DNA from: Chloroflexota bacterium
Lineage (GTDB): Bacteria; Chloroflexota; Dehalococcoidia; Lucifugimonadales; Australimonadaceae
Direction of reading: 5' to 3'
Assembly (NCBI GenBank): GCA_027618515.1
Contig: JAQCEV010000008.1
Span: forward strand, 1 to 49,602
DNA length: 49,602 bases
In this document: one piece after another, positions 1 to 8,553 of the stretch
How the letters are laid out: every line of letters starts with the position of its first letter
Position numbering within the stretch: the first letter of the stretch is position 1
Position numbers and translations under genes: made by a program
Notes under the pieces: model-generated
What the model was told of the DNA's origin: nothing
The model's database searches: none
What the model saw: only the letters and a program-made list of their open reading frames with translations

Positions 1-39
1 GCCATTCCCCTCCCTGTCCTCAAGGGAGTAGTGTGAGCG

Positions 40-2115
40 ATGCTTGCTGATTTCGCCGATGGCCTTTCATATCTCGGAAACGCAGGGTACTGGGGCGGAT
101 TCATATTCGCGATACTGATCACTGTACCCATCGCCCTCATACCGGGAATCTCAGCGACGTTGGTGATGGCGCTCACGATTCCCTTCATCATCATTTCTGT
201 TGATGACCCAGTCATCGGTGTCGCGATGTTGGCAACGCTAACAGGCATCGACAATACGCTGGACTCGATCCCCGCGATCCTCCTGGGTATGCCTGGTGGT
301 GCCACGCAGGTGACCTTCCTCGAAGGGAATCAGCTCGCGCAGCAAGGCTACGCAGCCCATACGCTTGGGGCGGTCTACGCAGTTTCAGCACTCGGCGGCA
401 TCATCGGCGCGCTCATGATGGCGCTCCTCATCCCGCTCATCAAACCTGTTGTTCTGGCGTTCGGCTTCGCAGAGATCGCTGCAATGGCGATGTTCGGCGT
501 GGCGATGGTCGCAGCCTTGAGTGGCGGCGCGATGGTCAAAGGAATCTTCGCAGCCTGTTTGGGCTTGCTGCTGAGTACCGTCGGCCCCGCGGGCGTAACC
601 CTCGATTTCCGGTTCATGTTTGATCAGGGTTGGTTGTGGGACGGACTACCGCTTATCGCGACCACTATCGGTGCTTTCGCGCTCCCGGAGATCATCGACC
701 TTACGATGACTCGCAAGCCGTTGGCGCCGCCTAACGCAAACATTACCTACTCCGAGATCTTCCGGGGTGCTCGCTACGGCCTGTCACGTTGGCCGATGAC
801 GATCAGGCAGTCGCTGTTCGGCGTGTTCTTCGGCGCCATCCCGGGCATCGGGAGTGGCGTGATCGACTGGATGTCCTACGCGCTGGGCATCGCTTTCACC
901 AAGGACAAGAGCCAGTTCGGGCACGGCTCCTTGGAAGGTGTGCTATTCGCCGAGTCTGCCCAGAATGCTAAAGAGGGTGGTCAGGCGATCCCGACGCTCG
1001 CACTTGGTATCCCCGGCGGCCGCGCGTGGGCGTTCGTCATGTTGGGCATGCTGGCCTACGGTATCGCGCCTGGTCCTCGTATGCTCGAAGAGCACGCGGA
1101 CATCACTATCATGATCGTGATGAGCCTTGGGTTGGGCAACCTGGCCGTGACGATGTTGGGCCTTGGGTTCACACGCCAGATGGCGGTGCTAACCAAGATC
1201 CCGTATCCCGTGCTTGGCTTCCTCATCATTCCGATTTCGTTCCTCGCTGCGTTCCAGCAGACGGGCGACAACAGCGCACTAACTATCGTTCTTGGCGGCG
1301 CCGTGCTCGGGCTGCTCATGAAGCGTTACAAGTGGCCTCGCCCGCCTTTGCTGATCGGGTTCATTCTTGGGCCCATCATCGAGAACAACGTGATCAACTC
1401 CGTCGGTCGCTACGACTGGGTCGGCACGTTCACCCGCCCTCTGTTCCTCGTGCTATTCGTGACTGCTATCGCGACTGCGATCCTTTTCACGAAGTTCATG
1501 GACTTCTCAGGCAATCCCCTTCCGGGAGCCAACACCGAGGATCCGAAGTCAACTCCAGTTCCCCCCGCAGGTGCTGCGCCTGACGCCCCCGGTGGTTTGG
1601 CAAAGCGCATGGAGGGCATAACCTGGCATTTCACGGAAGCGCAGCTATTCAGTGCTGCGATGATGGTAATGATGGGTTACGCCATCTGGGAATCGAGTAG
1701 TTTCTCGTTCTTCGGCCGCTGGTTCCCCATGGGCCTGGCATCGGTATCTTTCGTCTTGGCAACCGTAACGTTCTTCCGGGAAGGATTTGGAGCCAAGACC
1801 GGAGAGATCATGGATATCGGTATCCGTAGCGCCGGGATGGAAGGGGCACGGGCAGCGGGCTTGATGTTCCTGGGCCTGCTCTCGGGCATGATGCTGGTGA
1901 CGGGGATGGTGGGACTGCAGTGGGCCGCGATAGCTATTGCCGTAGCGGGCCCGCCCGCGATGATGCAGAACCGAACCGGCTACATCGGCGGCGCCGTCTC
2001 CGGCTTCGTTATCTCGCTGCTCATCTACTTCTTCTTCGGAGGGATTTTGGGCAGCGAAGGGTTTATTGCGGTGCTTTGGCCTGAACCGTTCCTCCTTGAG
2101 ATGTTCAGGAACTAG
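40..2115 (+). CDS. Tripartite tricarboxylate transporter permease, TctA fused to a TctB-like domain
   Basis: Large integral membrane protein of 691 residues. Residues about 1-500 read as a TctA permease: many hydrophobic helices, the early PGISATLVMAL stretch, a GIDNTLDSIPAILLGMPGG segment and the internal repeat GAIPGIGSGVIDWMSYA. TctA alone is usually near 500 residues. The extra 150-residue tail, after a Pro/Ala-rich linker at about 505-530, has four more hydrophobic helices and resembles the small TctB subunit, so this looks like a TctA-TctB fusion. Family members import citrate or other carboxylates using a periplasmic TctC binding protein and an ion gradient. No TctC gene is visible, but the window starts just upstream. 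The ATG at 40 follows a GGGAG ribosome site. A very long hairpin follows the stop. The substrate cannot be deduced. Confidence 0.9.
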   Translation: MLADFADGLSYLGNAGYWGGFIFAILITVPIALIPGISATLVMALTIPFIIISVDDPVIGVAMLATLTGIDNTLDSIPAILLGMPGGATQVTFLEGNQLAQQGYAAHTLGAVYAVSALGGIIGALMMALLIPLIKPVVLAFGFAEIAAMAMFGVAMVAALSGGAMVKGIFAACLGLLLSTVGPAGVTLDFRFMFDQGWLWDGLPLIATTIGAFALPEIIDLTMTRKPLAPPNANITYSEIFRGARYGLSRWPMTIRQSLFGVFFGAIPGIGSGVIDWMSYALGIAFTKDKSQFGHGSLEGVLFAESAQNAKEGGQAIPTLALGIPGGRAWAFVMLGMLAYGIAPGPRMLEEHADITIMIVMSLGLGNLAVTMLGLGFTRQMAVLTKIPYPVLGFLIIPISFLAAFQQTGDNSALTIVLGGAVLGLLMKRYKWPRPPLLIGFILGPIIENNVINSVGRYDWVGTFTRPLFLVLFVTAIATAILFTKFMDFSGNPLPGANTEDPKSTPVPPAGAAPDAPGGLAKRMEGITWHFTEAQLFSAAMMVMMGYAIWESSSFSFFGRWFPMGLASVSFVLATVTFFREGFGAKTGEIMDIGIRSAGMEGARAAGLMFLGLLSGMMLVTGMVGLQWAAIAIAVAGPPAMMQNRTGYIGGAVSGFVISLLIYFFFGGILGSEGFIAVLWPEPFLLEMFRN

Positions 2116-2128
2116 CCAGAGCGAAAAT

Positions 2129-2179
2129 CCGTATCATGAAGAGGGCCTTGGCGTAGCCAAGGCCCTCTTCATGATACGG
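2129..2179. terminator. Perfect 24-bp stem, 3-nt loop hairpin after the TctA gene
   Basis: The arms at 2129-2152 and 2156-2179 are perfectly complementary over 24 bp around a GTA loop, starting 13 bases after the transporter stop. The plus-strand side has no T-run. On the minus strand four T residues follow the stem (complement of 2124-2127). It may be a terminator or an mRNA 3'-end stabiliser. The stem runs into the first possible GTG start of the next gene, which argues for the downstream start at 2221. Confidence 0.7.
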
Positions 2180-2220
2180 TGACCAATCACTCGCGCGGCG
2201 CTCCTAGGAGTCGAAACTCG

Positions 2221-2691
2221 GTGAAGTACGTTCCCAAATCGTGGACCGGTTTCGTCGGCCTGATAGTCGGCGTGGTACTCATACTCGTCGGCCTTGAGTT
2301 ACTCGAGGACGTTGGCGTACTGCATGATCGCACTGAGCAAAGGGTTGCCGTCGTTCTGGGCGATGACCTGCATTTCACCACGCTCGCAGAAGTCGACTAC
2401 GTGGTGCCGCTCGACAACACCTGCAAGCACGCGGAACCACCCCCAAAGCGAGGGTGCATCGAGCGCTACGCGGACGGCGATGAAGTGCTGGTGTGGTACG
2501 ACAATGCCGACCCGACACACATGTGGGAGGGCTCAACGCCAGGTGGAGGGGTGGCGACATCTGCGTTGTACGCGGGAATCATCCTGGTTACCTTCGCGCT
2601 GGTGACACTGTACGCGGCTTTCGTGTTGCCGCGTATCAAACAAGGCTCTGCGCGCTTGCAGGAGATCATCCGGCGTGCACCTCGCCCGTAG
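2221..2691 (+). CDS. Small DUF3592-like membrane protein
   Basis: Unknown function, 156 residues from the GTG at 2221. One hydrophobic helix lies near the N-terminus (GFVGLIVGVVLILVGLELL) and one near the C-terminus (SALYAGIILVTFALVTLYAA). They flank a soluble loop of about 90 residues that ends in GDEVLVWYDNADPTH, which is the signature I associate with DUF3592 (V-YDPANP). Two cysteines in the loop could form a disulfide if it is extracytoplasmic. The frame is open back to a GTG at 2179, but that codon overlaps the preceding hairpin, whereas the GTG at 2221 has AGGAG 10 bases upstream. The stop codon lies inside the terminator stem. No functional link to the neighbours is evident. Confidence 0.6.
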   Translation: MKYVPKSWTGFVGLIVGVVLILVGLELLEDVGVLHDRTEQRVAVVLGDDLHFTTLAEVDYVVPLDNTCKHAEPPPKRGCIERYADGDEVLVWYDNADPTHMWEGSTPGGGVATSALYAGIILVTFALVTLYAAFVLPRIKQGSARLQEIIRRAPRP

Positions 2692-2717
2692 CGCCAGGTC
2701 GCGCTCTACGGGCGTTT
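2683..2717 (+). terminator. Intrinsic terminator overlapping the stop of the DUF3592-like gene
   Basis: The 9-bp arms at 2683-2691 and 2706-2714 are perfectly complementary and are followed by TTTAT. The TAG stop codon of the upstream gene forms the inner end of the left arm. The minus-strand EutA-like gene ends only 17 bases further on, so this also separates two convergent transcripts. Confidence 0.6.
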
Positions 2718-2733
2718 ATGGTGCGTTCGTGGC

Positions 2734-4296
2734 CTACTGTTCGACCACCTCGGAGCCGATTCCGGCAACCTCAGGGAACACCAGCGACTTCACGACCACC
2801 GGCACAACGCGTGCGGGGTAGATCATGTCCCCAACGTCGATGTAGTCGAACTCTTGCAAGTACAACGTGTCGATGGAGATGACCGGGTTGGTGATGCCGA
2901 TGTCCTTGGTCAACGCATCGCCGATCAACTTCGCGAAATCGCCTGTGAACACCAACAGGATCGGCGCACCAGAAGCTATGGTGTTCGGGCTCGCCGCGAT
3001 GATCCCATCCGCGATCTTGCGTAGCTGCGAGTAACGCGGCAGGCCATCCCAGTCGAAAGCCAGTGCAACCTGCACCTCACCCTCGACTAGATCCTGGCGA
3101 GCGTAAGCGGCTTTGATCTTCTCGGCGATCTCCTCCGCCTCGACCTCTCGGTCCTCGTCGAGTTTGGAGATCAGTACCGGTATGTTGCGTAGTGGCAGCA
3201 AACTCACGTCGGAGATCGAGAGCGTGTTCCCGCTGAGTTGGACTGTGAATTGCGACGCACCGATCACGGTCGCTCGGATGCGTTCCGTCGCCGGCTGAAC
3301 CGGGGCGGGCATAGCGTTCTCGGCCATCTTCTGGCGCACCGCGCCTGCTAGGAAGATGGCGAGGTCACCGAAGTCACGCTCCTCGCGCTCGTACACGTAC
3401 TCTGACACGCCACCGGAGAAGATGAGCGTGTCGATGGGCGCGTCTGATTTCAGGTCAGGTGTGACCAGCAGGCTCGTTGTGAGTTCCGATCGAGGCTTGC
3501 GCTGGATGACCTCCATCAGGCATTCAGCGAGCGTGTCAGCGATGCCGTGCCTGTCCTTGTCGCTGAGCACCATGCCGATGTGCAGGTCGATACCCAAGAG
3601 GTCGGCGATCGCATGTGCCGTGGGCTCGATGCGGATGACCTTGCCGTCAGTGTCGGTGGCGACCAATCGGCCTCCCACGCTGATGGCCGCTGTCTCGATG
3701 ATCTGGCCATCGGTGACCCGCGCGAACTTGGTCGTGCCGCCTCCGATGTCCACGTTGAGAACGGTCTGCGCCGGATTTTTCGAGGCCGCGACTGATCCCG
3801 ATCCGTTGGCGGCCAGGATCGACTCCAGGTTGTGCCCCGCAGACGCGCACACGAACTTGCCCGCCGTATCTGCAAACAGGTCGGCTATGGCGTGAGCGTT
3901 CGTGCGCTTCACCGCCTCACCCGTCAGGATGATCGCTCCGCTATCCACGTCCTCCGGTGTGAACCCGGCTTCTGCGTACGATTCGGTGAGGAACGCTTGG
4001 AGCTGATCCGTGTTGATCGCGTAGTCGGCCGTGTAGGGAGTCAGCAGGATCGGTGAACGGTAGAGCGTCTCGCGCTCCACCACCACGTACCTGCTTGAGT
4101 GGAGCTCACCTGCGCGTTGCAGGTGGATCCGCGAAAACATCAGGTGGGACGTTGACGAACCGATGTCGATTCCCACCGTCTTCAGCTCGATGTTCTCGTA
4201 GTGGTAATAGTCGTGATTCGGGTTGTTGCCCTCCGCGATGGAGGCCATCCGTATCTCGTCCGGGTCGTGTGCGTGTGCGAACGGGTCGTCGTGCAT
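2734..4296 (-). CDS. EutA-like ethanolamine ammonia-lyase reactivating factor homologue (copy 1)
   Basis: 520-residue ASKHA-fold ATPase. Seen in the sequence: phosphate-1 loop VGIDIGSSTSH (about 42-52), a region with GAIILTGEAVKR, phosphate-2 loop NVDIGGGTTKFA (about 180-191) and an adenosine-type motif LIFSGGVSEYVY. These match the EutA family, which uses ATP to swap damaged cobalamin out of ethanolamine ammonia-lyase. No EutB, EutC or other eut gene is in the window, so the client protein is unknown. The gene starts 13 bases after the stop of the double-cupin gene on the same strand, with no hairpin between them, so the two are probably one operon. A second copy lies at 12807-14327. The His/Asp-rich N-terminal leader (about 35 residues) also occurs in copy 2. 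The ATG at 4296 was chosen; an alternative is ATG at 4248. Confidence 0.8.
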   Translation of the reverse strand: MHDDPFAHAHDPDEIRMASIAEGNNPNHDYYHYENIELKTVGIDIGSSTSHLMFSRIHLQRAGELHSSRYVVVERETLYRSPILLTPYTADYAINTDQLQAFLTESYAEAGFTPEDVDSGAIILTGEAVKRTNAHAIADLFADTAGKFVCASAGHNLESILAANGSGSVAASKNPAQTVLNVDIGGGTTKFARVTDGQIIETAAISVGGRLVATDTDGKVIRIEPTAHAIADLLGIDLHIGMVLSDKDRHGIADTLAECLMEVIQRKPRSELTTSLLVTPDLKSDAPIDTLIFSGGVSEYVYEREERDFGDLAIFLAGAVRQKMAENAMPAPVQPATERIRATVIGASQFTVQLSGNTLSISDVSLLPLRNIPVLISKLDEDREVEAEEIAEKIKAAYARQDLVEGEVQVALAFDWDGLPRYSQLRKIADGIIAASPNTIASGAPILLVFTGDFAKLIGDALTKDIGITNPVISIDTLYLQEFDYIDVGDMIYPARVVPVVVKSLVFPEVAGIGSEVVEQ

Positions 4297-4309
4297 GGAG
4301 GCCAGTTTC

Positions 4310-5407
4310 CTAACTGTCGGCTACGCCCTTGTAGTCCCAGGTGTAGTCGGTTTCTTTGTAAGCGGCGTCGGGCATCGCGCTCTTGAGTCCTCGCGTGGCG
4401 AGTTCACTCTCGAACTTCTCCCTGATCCAGTTCTCTTCTTGCGTGTACTCGATCTGATCGCCCGCGCGATCAGTTATGTCTTCGCCCATCCCCGCGAACT
4501 GGTGGGGCGGGTGGAGCGCCAGGTACCGACCTGGTACCTCACCCACGTTGAAATGCTGATGGAACCACCGGTCGGGCGGCACGAACATGCTCGCCTCGTG
4601 CCATGGGATGACGATCCGCTCTGAGTCCTCGTTAGCCCACATGATAGAGTAGCCCTCGCCACCGGGTATCACGATGACGCGTCCCGGCCCATGACGATGG
4701 CCCTTCTTGTACGTGCCCGCGCCGAAAACCGACATGTGCATCGTGAGTTCGGTGCCCGGCGTCATCATGTATACGGAGCGGTTCAGCGAGCCACGACCCG
4801 GGCGGTGCATCAGCTTGTCCCACACCCCCATGTCAGGGAAGAAATTGCCCTGCCACAGCGTGCGCCCTGCCTCGCCCTCGGCGATGTGCTCCTGGACCGT
4901 TGCTTGAGCCTCTCCGAACAGATCGTCTGCTATCGGAAGACGCTCTTCGTAGTCGTTGTTGAAGAAGAAATCGGGATTGCCCACAGCCGACATCGCCATC
5001 GGCGCGTAGTTGTAGTGCAGCAGCCGTACCGGGTTGTCTCCCTGCATGTTGCTCAGTTGGTGCCACGTATTTCGCGGCAGCAGGAACATGCTGCGCGGCG
5101 ACCACTCGAAGCTGTGGCGCTTCTCGCTCTTGCTGCTCCACACCGTGGTCGAGCCCTGGCCCATCAACACGTAGCAGATCTCGTCGATGGACGACTTGAA
5201 CGGCGGAAGCGTGCCGCCAGCCGGGATTTCCTGTACGCGTGATTCCACCACGCCAGGCATCCCCGCAAGCTGGATGAAGGCCGCGTCACACCCGCGTTGA
5301 GCCCAGGGGCCGACCTCGACCGTCCGCAGATCCTCAACGAAGTAACCCCTGTGGATAGGGATGCCTTGCGCTTCCATCCACGCGTCGTACGTGTATTCGC
5401 TTGCCAT
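4310..5407 (-). CDS. Double-cupin protein (copy 1), upstream partner of EutA-like gene
   Basis: 365 residues with two cupin barrels at about 50-150 and 195-320. The first barrel lacks the usual His-x-His pair (GTLPPFKSSIDE in its place). The second has GTYKKGHRHGPGR and PPDRWFHQHFN, which provide three candidate metal histidines, although the usual glutamate is not obvious. This layout resembles bicupins such as gentisate dioxygenase-like or quercetinase-like proteins with one functional metal site, but the substrate cannot be read from the sequence. The frame is open to 5449. The ATG at 5407 was preferred because CAGGAG lies 6 bases upstream and the protein then begins MASEYTYDAW. It is a paralog of the gene at 24553-25674. 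Probably transcribed with the EutA homologue downstream. Confidence 0.8.
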   Translation of the reverse strand: MASEYTYDAWMEAQGIPIHRGYFVEDLRTVEVGPWAQRGCDAAFIQLAGMPGVVESRVQEIPAGGTLPPFKSSIDEICYVLMGQGSTTVWSSKSEKRHSFEWSPRSMFLLPRNTWHQLSNMQGDNPVRLLHYNYAPMAMSAVGNPDFFFNNDYEERLPIADDLFGEAQATVQEHIAEGEAGRTLWQGNFFPDMGVWDKLMHRPGRGSLNRSVYMMTPGTELTMHMSVFGAGTYKKGHRHGPGRVIVIPGGEGYSIMWANEDSERIVIPWHEASMFVPPDRWFHQHFNVGEVPGRYLALHPPHQFAGMGEDITDRAGDQIEYTQEENWIREKFESELATRGLKSAMPDAAYKETDYTWDYKGVADS

Positions 5408-5622
5408 TGCCGTCTCCTGTAGTTCGGGGATCGCCGTGCCCAGACGCACGCTGCGAAGCGTACCAGAAGACCACTCGCGTTTGCATGCGCACTCCAGATG
5501 GCATACCTATGACACCTGACCGTAGCAAGAACGCATATGCCCCTCTATCCTGTCAGTACGTACGCCACGAGGCCCCACTGGCCACCCACAAGCCTGGTCA
5601 GGGTGAGGGGCTGGATCAGGCG

Positions 5623-5662
5623 TAAATGCAACAAACTGTTACAGAATACAACACATCAAGAC
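5623..5662 (+). repeat. Phased decamer array A1 (four 10-bp units)
   Basis: Four contiguous 10-bp units: taaatgcaac, aaactgttac, agaatacaac, acatcaagac. Every unit ends in AC and the spacing is exactly one helical turn. The terminal unit acatcaagac is identical in the three other arrays of this window. It lies in the divergent gap between the cupin gene and the gamma-glutamyltransferase gene. Function unknown. Confidence 0.75.
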
Positions 5663-5758
5663 AGCCGACACGCCAGGGGCAAGCGGGTCAAAGAGGATGG
5701 AAAGGGGGCAGGTTTTCGGAAACAGGTATGAAGGCGCCTCTCCCGTTCGCTCCTCTCG

Positions 5759-5798
5759 TAAATGATAAGAAATGAGACAAAATGAGACACATCAAGAC
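5759..5798 (+). repeat. Phased decamer array B1 (four 10-bp units)
   Basis: Four contiguous units: taaatgataa, gaaatgagac, aaaatgagac, acatcaagac. It has the same orientation and terminal unit as array A1, 96 bases after A1 ends. The 3' flank gcacgc is shared with array A2. It lies 129 bases upstream of the gamma-glutamyltransferase start. The 100 bases between the two arrays hold nothing I recognise. Confidence 0.75.
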
Positions 5799-5926
5799 GC
5801 ACGCAGGCCATATCCGGGCCAGGGCCGAGTTGATGTAGCACCCCATCCCGTCCGCAGCGATGGCCGTTCCCTCCGGTGTGGCTCGCATTCAAGTATCATC
5901 ACGTCATCAAGCGGAGGTGTTCCCCC

Positions 5927-7585
5927 ATGGTTGCTTCAAGGAATCGAACGACAGCGGTCGGCCGCGTCGCCGTCAGGACTAAAAAGGGTATCGTTTGCTC
6001 CTCGTCCCCCCTCGCGGGTGCGATTGGCGCGCAGGTGCTGAGAAACGGCGGGAACGCCGCAGATGCGGCTATCGCCGTGGCGGCAGCGGAAGCCGTAACC
6101 CTGCCTCCGATGTGCGGCATGGGTGGCGAAGTGTTCGCTCTCATCTACGACGCGAAGACGAACCAGATCCAAGGCATCTCGGGAGGCGGTCGCGCACCCA
6201 TGGGCGCCTCACGTGAGTACTTCGTGGAGCGTGGCTACGAGAAGATGCCGACCGACGGCCCCTTGTGCCCGTCGGTTCCCGGTGAGGTCGACGCGTGGGA
6301 GACCATCGTCAACCGCTTCGGCACGATGCCCCTCGCAGACCTCATGGCCCCCGCCATCGAGCTCGCGGAAGAAGGCTTCCCCCTCCCGAAGCGTATCGGC
6401 AACTACTTCACGAGCCACGTTGAGAAGCTCAAGAAGTACCCCACCAGCGCTCGCGTTTACGTGAAAGAGGACGGCACTCCGTATGCAGAGGGCGACGTCC
6501 TCGTCCAGAAGGATCTCGCCCGCAGCATGCGTATGGTCGCAGCAGGTGGGGCGGAAGAGTTCTATCGCGGAGCCCTCGGCAAAGAGATCGCCGAAGGGAT
6601 GGCCGCAGGTGGTGGGTTGCTCAACGCCGAAGACCTCGCGGGCCAGAAGACCGAGGTCTACAGCAACGCACCGTCAGTCGAATTCCACGGCCACACCGTG
6701 CACGCAACCGCCCTCCCTAGCCAGGGCGTTCTGACCCTTGAAATGATGAGCCTGCTCGACGGCTTCGACCTAGCCTCCATGGGCCACAACACCGCTGAAT
6801 CGGTTCACACCATGGTGGAATCCAAGCGCCTGGCCTTCACCGACAGACTCGCCTACGTTGGAGACCCCGAGGTCGTTGAGGTCCCCATGGATCTGCTCCT
6901 CTCCAAGGGTTACGCCGAACAACGTCGCAAGCTGGTGGACCCTGACAAGCTGGCCGACATCGTGCCCGCAGGCGAGCTATCCCAGTCCGGTAGCCCTAAC
7001 CCGTCCACGTCTTACTTCTGCGTCATGGATTCCGAAGGCAATGCCGTCTCGTTCATCCACAGCCTCTCCCAGTACTACGGCTGCGGCTTCGTCGCGGGCA
7101 ACACCGGCATCCTGCTGAACGATCGGACCGCGCGTGGTTTCTACCTGGACGAAGGTCACGTCAACGTCATCGCCCCAGGCAAGCGCACCATCAACACGAT
7201 CCACAACTACATGGTCACCCAGAACGGCAAGCTGGTCATCGTGGGCGGTACCCCCGGTGGCGATAACCAACCCCAGTGGAACGCCCAGGTGCTGTCCAAC
7301 ATCATCGATCATGGCATGGACGTGCAAGAGGCGGCCGACGCTCCGCGCTGGACGCACTTCCCCGGCACCGATCCTCGCTCAATCGACCAGGAGATGGTGC
7401 TGCGCATGGAAGACGGCTTCGACGAAGACGTCATCGAAGGTCTTGAGAAGCGCGGCCACAAGCTCAGGGAGTACCCCGAAGTGGGCACCCCCGGCGCGGT
7501 GCAACTCATCCACGTCAACCACGAAACCGGAGTGCACACCGGCGGCACTGATGGCCGTTGCGACGGCTTCCCGATCCCCGAATAG
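5927..7585 (+). CDS. Gamma-glutamyltransferase family protein (Ntn hydrolase)
   Basis: 552 residues, close to the usual GGT length. The family makes a proenzyme that cleaves itself; the new N-terminal threonine of the small subunit is the nucleophile. Seen here: N-terminal GNAADAAIAVAAAEAV and MCGMGGEVFALIYD, then NPSTSYFCVMDSEGNAVSFI with candidate catalytic Thr361, GFVAGNTGILLNDR, and a C-terminal VGGTPGGDNQPQWNAQV segment. No signal peptide is visible, so it is probably cytoplasmic, unlike the periplasmic glutathione enzyme, and may act on another gamma-glutamyl or amide substrate. The ATG at 5927 has GGAGGT 9 bases upstream; an in-frame ATG at 5876 lacks one. The next gene follows after 47 bases on the same strand, suggesting co-transcription. 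Confidence 0.9.
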   Translation: MVASRNRTTAVGRVAVRTKKGIVCSSSPLAGAIGAQVLRNGGNAADAAIAVAAAEAVTLPPMCGMGGEVFALIYDAKTNQIQGISGGGRAPMGASREYFVERGYEKMPTDGPLCPSVPGEVDAWETIVNRFGTMPLADLMAPAIELAEEGFPLPKRIGNYFTSHVEKLKKYPTSARVYVKEDGTPYAEGDVLVQKDLARSMRMVAAGGAEEFYRGALGKEIAEGMAAGGGLLNAEDLAGQKTEVYSNAPSVEFHGHTVHATALPSQGVLTLEMMSLLDGFDLASMGHNTAESVHTMVESKRLAFTDRLAYVGDPEVVEVPMDLLLSKGYAEQRRKLVDPDKLADIVPAGELSQSGSPNPSTSYFCVMDSEGNAVSFIHSLSQYYGCGFVAGNTGILLNDRTARGFYLDEGHVNVIAPGKRTINTIHNYMVTQNGKLVIVGGTPGGDNQPQWNAQVLSNIIDHGMDVQEAADAPRWTHFPGTDPRSIDQEMVLRMEDGFDEDVIEGLEKRGHKLREYPEVGTPGAVQLIHVNHETGVHTGGTDGRCDGFPIPE

Positions 7586-7632
7586 ATTCGCTAATTCAGG
7601 CCACACCAAGTGGGCTCACCGAGGAAAAGACC

Positions 7633-8553
7633 ATGGCAATCAACATCGCAGCACCCAACGAGTTCGCATCACACTACATCGCAGACGGAACGGTCAAAAT
7701 CGAAGGATTTGATGTAACGTTAGGATGGGAGAACGGCGCTGCTGCCTACGCAAGTGCATTCACCGATCTGGCGTACGATGTGAGCGTTCTCCCCCTGTCG
7801 AACTTCCTGATCGCAATGGATCAGGGGCACCCAGTGGTCGGCATACCCGTATTCATCGATCTCTTCTTCCCGCAGATGGCCATCCGCGTAAACAAAGCGG
7901 CAGGCATCAAGACGCCTAAGGATCTAGAGGGTAAAAAGGTCGGTGTTCGCGGCATAGGATTCAACCCTGCGGTCTGGGTTCGCGGCGGCCTCGCCGATGT
8001 CTATGGCTTCGACTTCACCAAGGTCGACTGGAAATCAGCCGAGCCCAACTCCATGTCCCACGTAGACATCCCCACGTTGCCTGGCGTCACCATCGAGAAG
8101 GGCACCTTCGACTTCGTCGCTGACCTCGAAAGCGGCAAGCTTGACGCCGTCATGTGGGATCGTGGCGGAGTAGATGTCACGGCCAACACGGCGAACCTGT
8201 TCGAAGATCCGCTGGCTGAAGTGCAGACCTACTTCAAGAAGACCGGCGTCTTTCCTCTCAACAGCATGCTGCTCGCCAAGCGTGAAGTGCTAGATGCGAA
8301 CCCCGGCCTCGGCCAAGCGATCGTCGACGCCAGCGACAAGGCACAGGCGCTGTTCTTCGAGAACCTGGCCGACGACACCAGCTACATGGGCATGTCGGTC
8401 AAATGGCTGCGCGAGAACGGCATGATGCCCTACCGCAACGGCATCGCCAACAACCGCACCGCGCTTGAAACGATCATCCGCTACGCCAACGAACAAGGCC
8501 TCATCAGCAAGAGCCCTGCAGTCGAGGAACTCTTCTTCACAGGCGCCGTCTAG
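7633..8553 (+). CDS. 4,5-dihydroxyphthalate decarboxylase-like / substrate-binding-protein-like protein (copy 1)
   Basis: 306 residues with a periplasmic-binding-protein type II fold: an early region on the substrate (YDVSVLPLSNFLIAMDQG), then GIKTPKDLEGKKVGVRGIGFNPAVWVRGGL, and a second lobe with SGKLDAVMWDRGG. This is the family often annotated as 4,5-dihydroxyphthalate decarboxylase or NMT1/THI5-like. There is no signal peptide or lipobox, so it is either an intracellular enzyme or a cytoplasmic ligand-binding protein. Tryptophan and asparagine residues in the cleft (W-x-R-G-G, FNPAVW) are typical, but no catalytic residue can be assigned with confidence. The ATG at 7633 follows GAGGAAAAG. 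The stop overlaps the stop of the convergent aminotransferase by four bases (CTAG). It is a paralog of the gene at 33600-34592. Confidence 0.75.
   Translation: MAINIAAPNEFASHYIADGTVKIEGFDVTLGWENGAAAYASAFTDLAYDVSVLPLSNFLIAMDQGHPVVGIPVFIDLFFPQMAIRVNKAAGIKTPKDLEGKKVGVRGIGFNPAVWVRGGLADVYGFDFTKVDWKSAEPNSMSHVDIPTLPGVTIEKGTFDFVADLESGKLDAVMWDRGGVDVTANTANLFEDPLAEVQTYFKKTGVFPLNSMLLAKREVLDANPGLGQAIVDASDKAQALFFENLADDTSYMGMSVKWLRENGMMPYRNGIANNRTALETIIRYANEQGLISKSPAVEELFFTGAV

Noticed and set aside
1-36. Eleven codons ending in TGA just before the TctA gene, possibly the end of an upstream transporter gene.
   Set aside because: Too short to identify or to tell from chance; the sequence is cut by the window edge.
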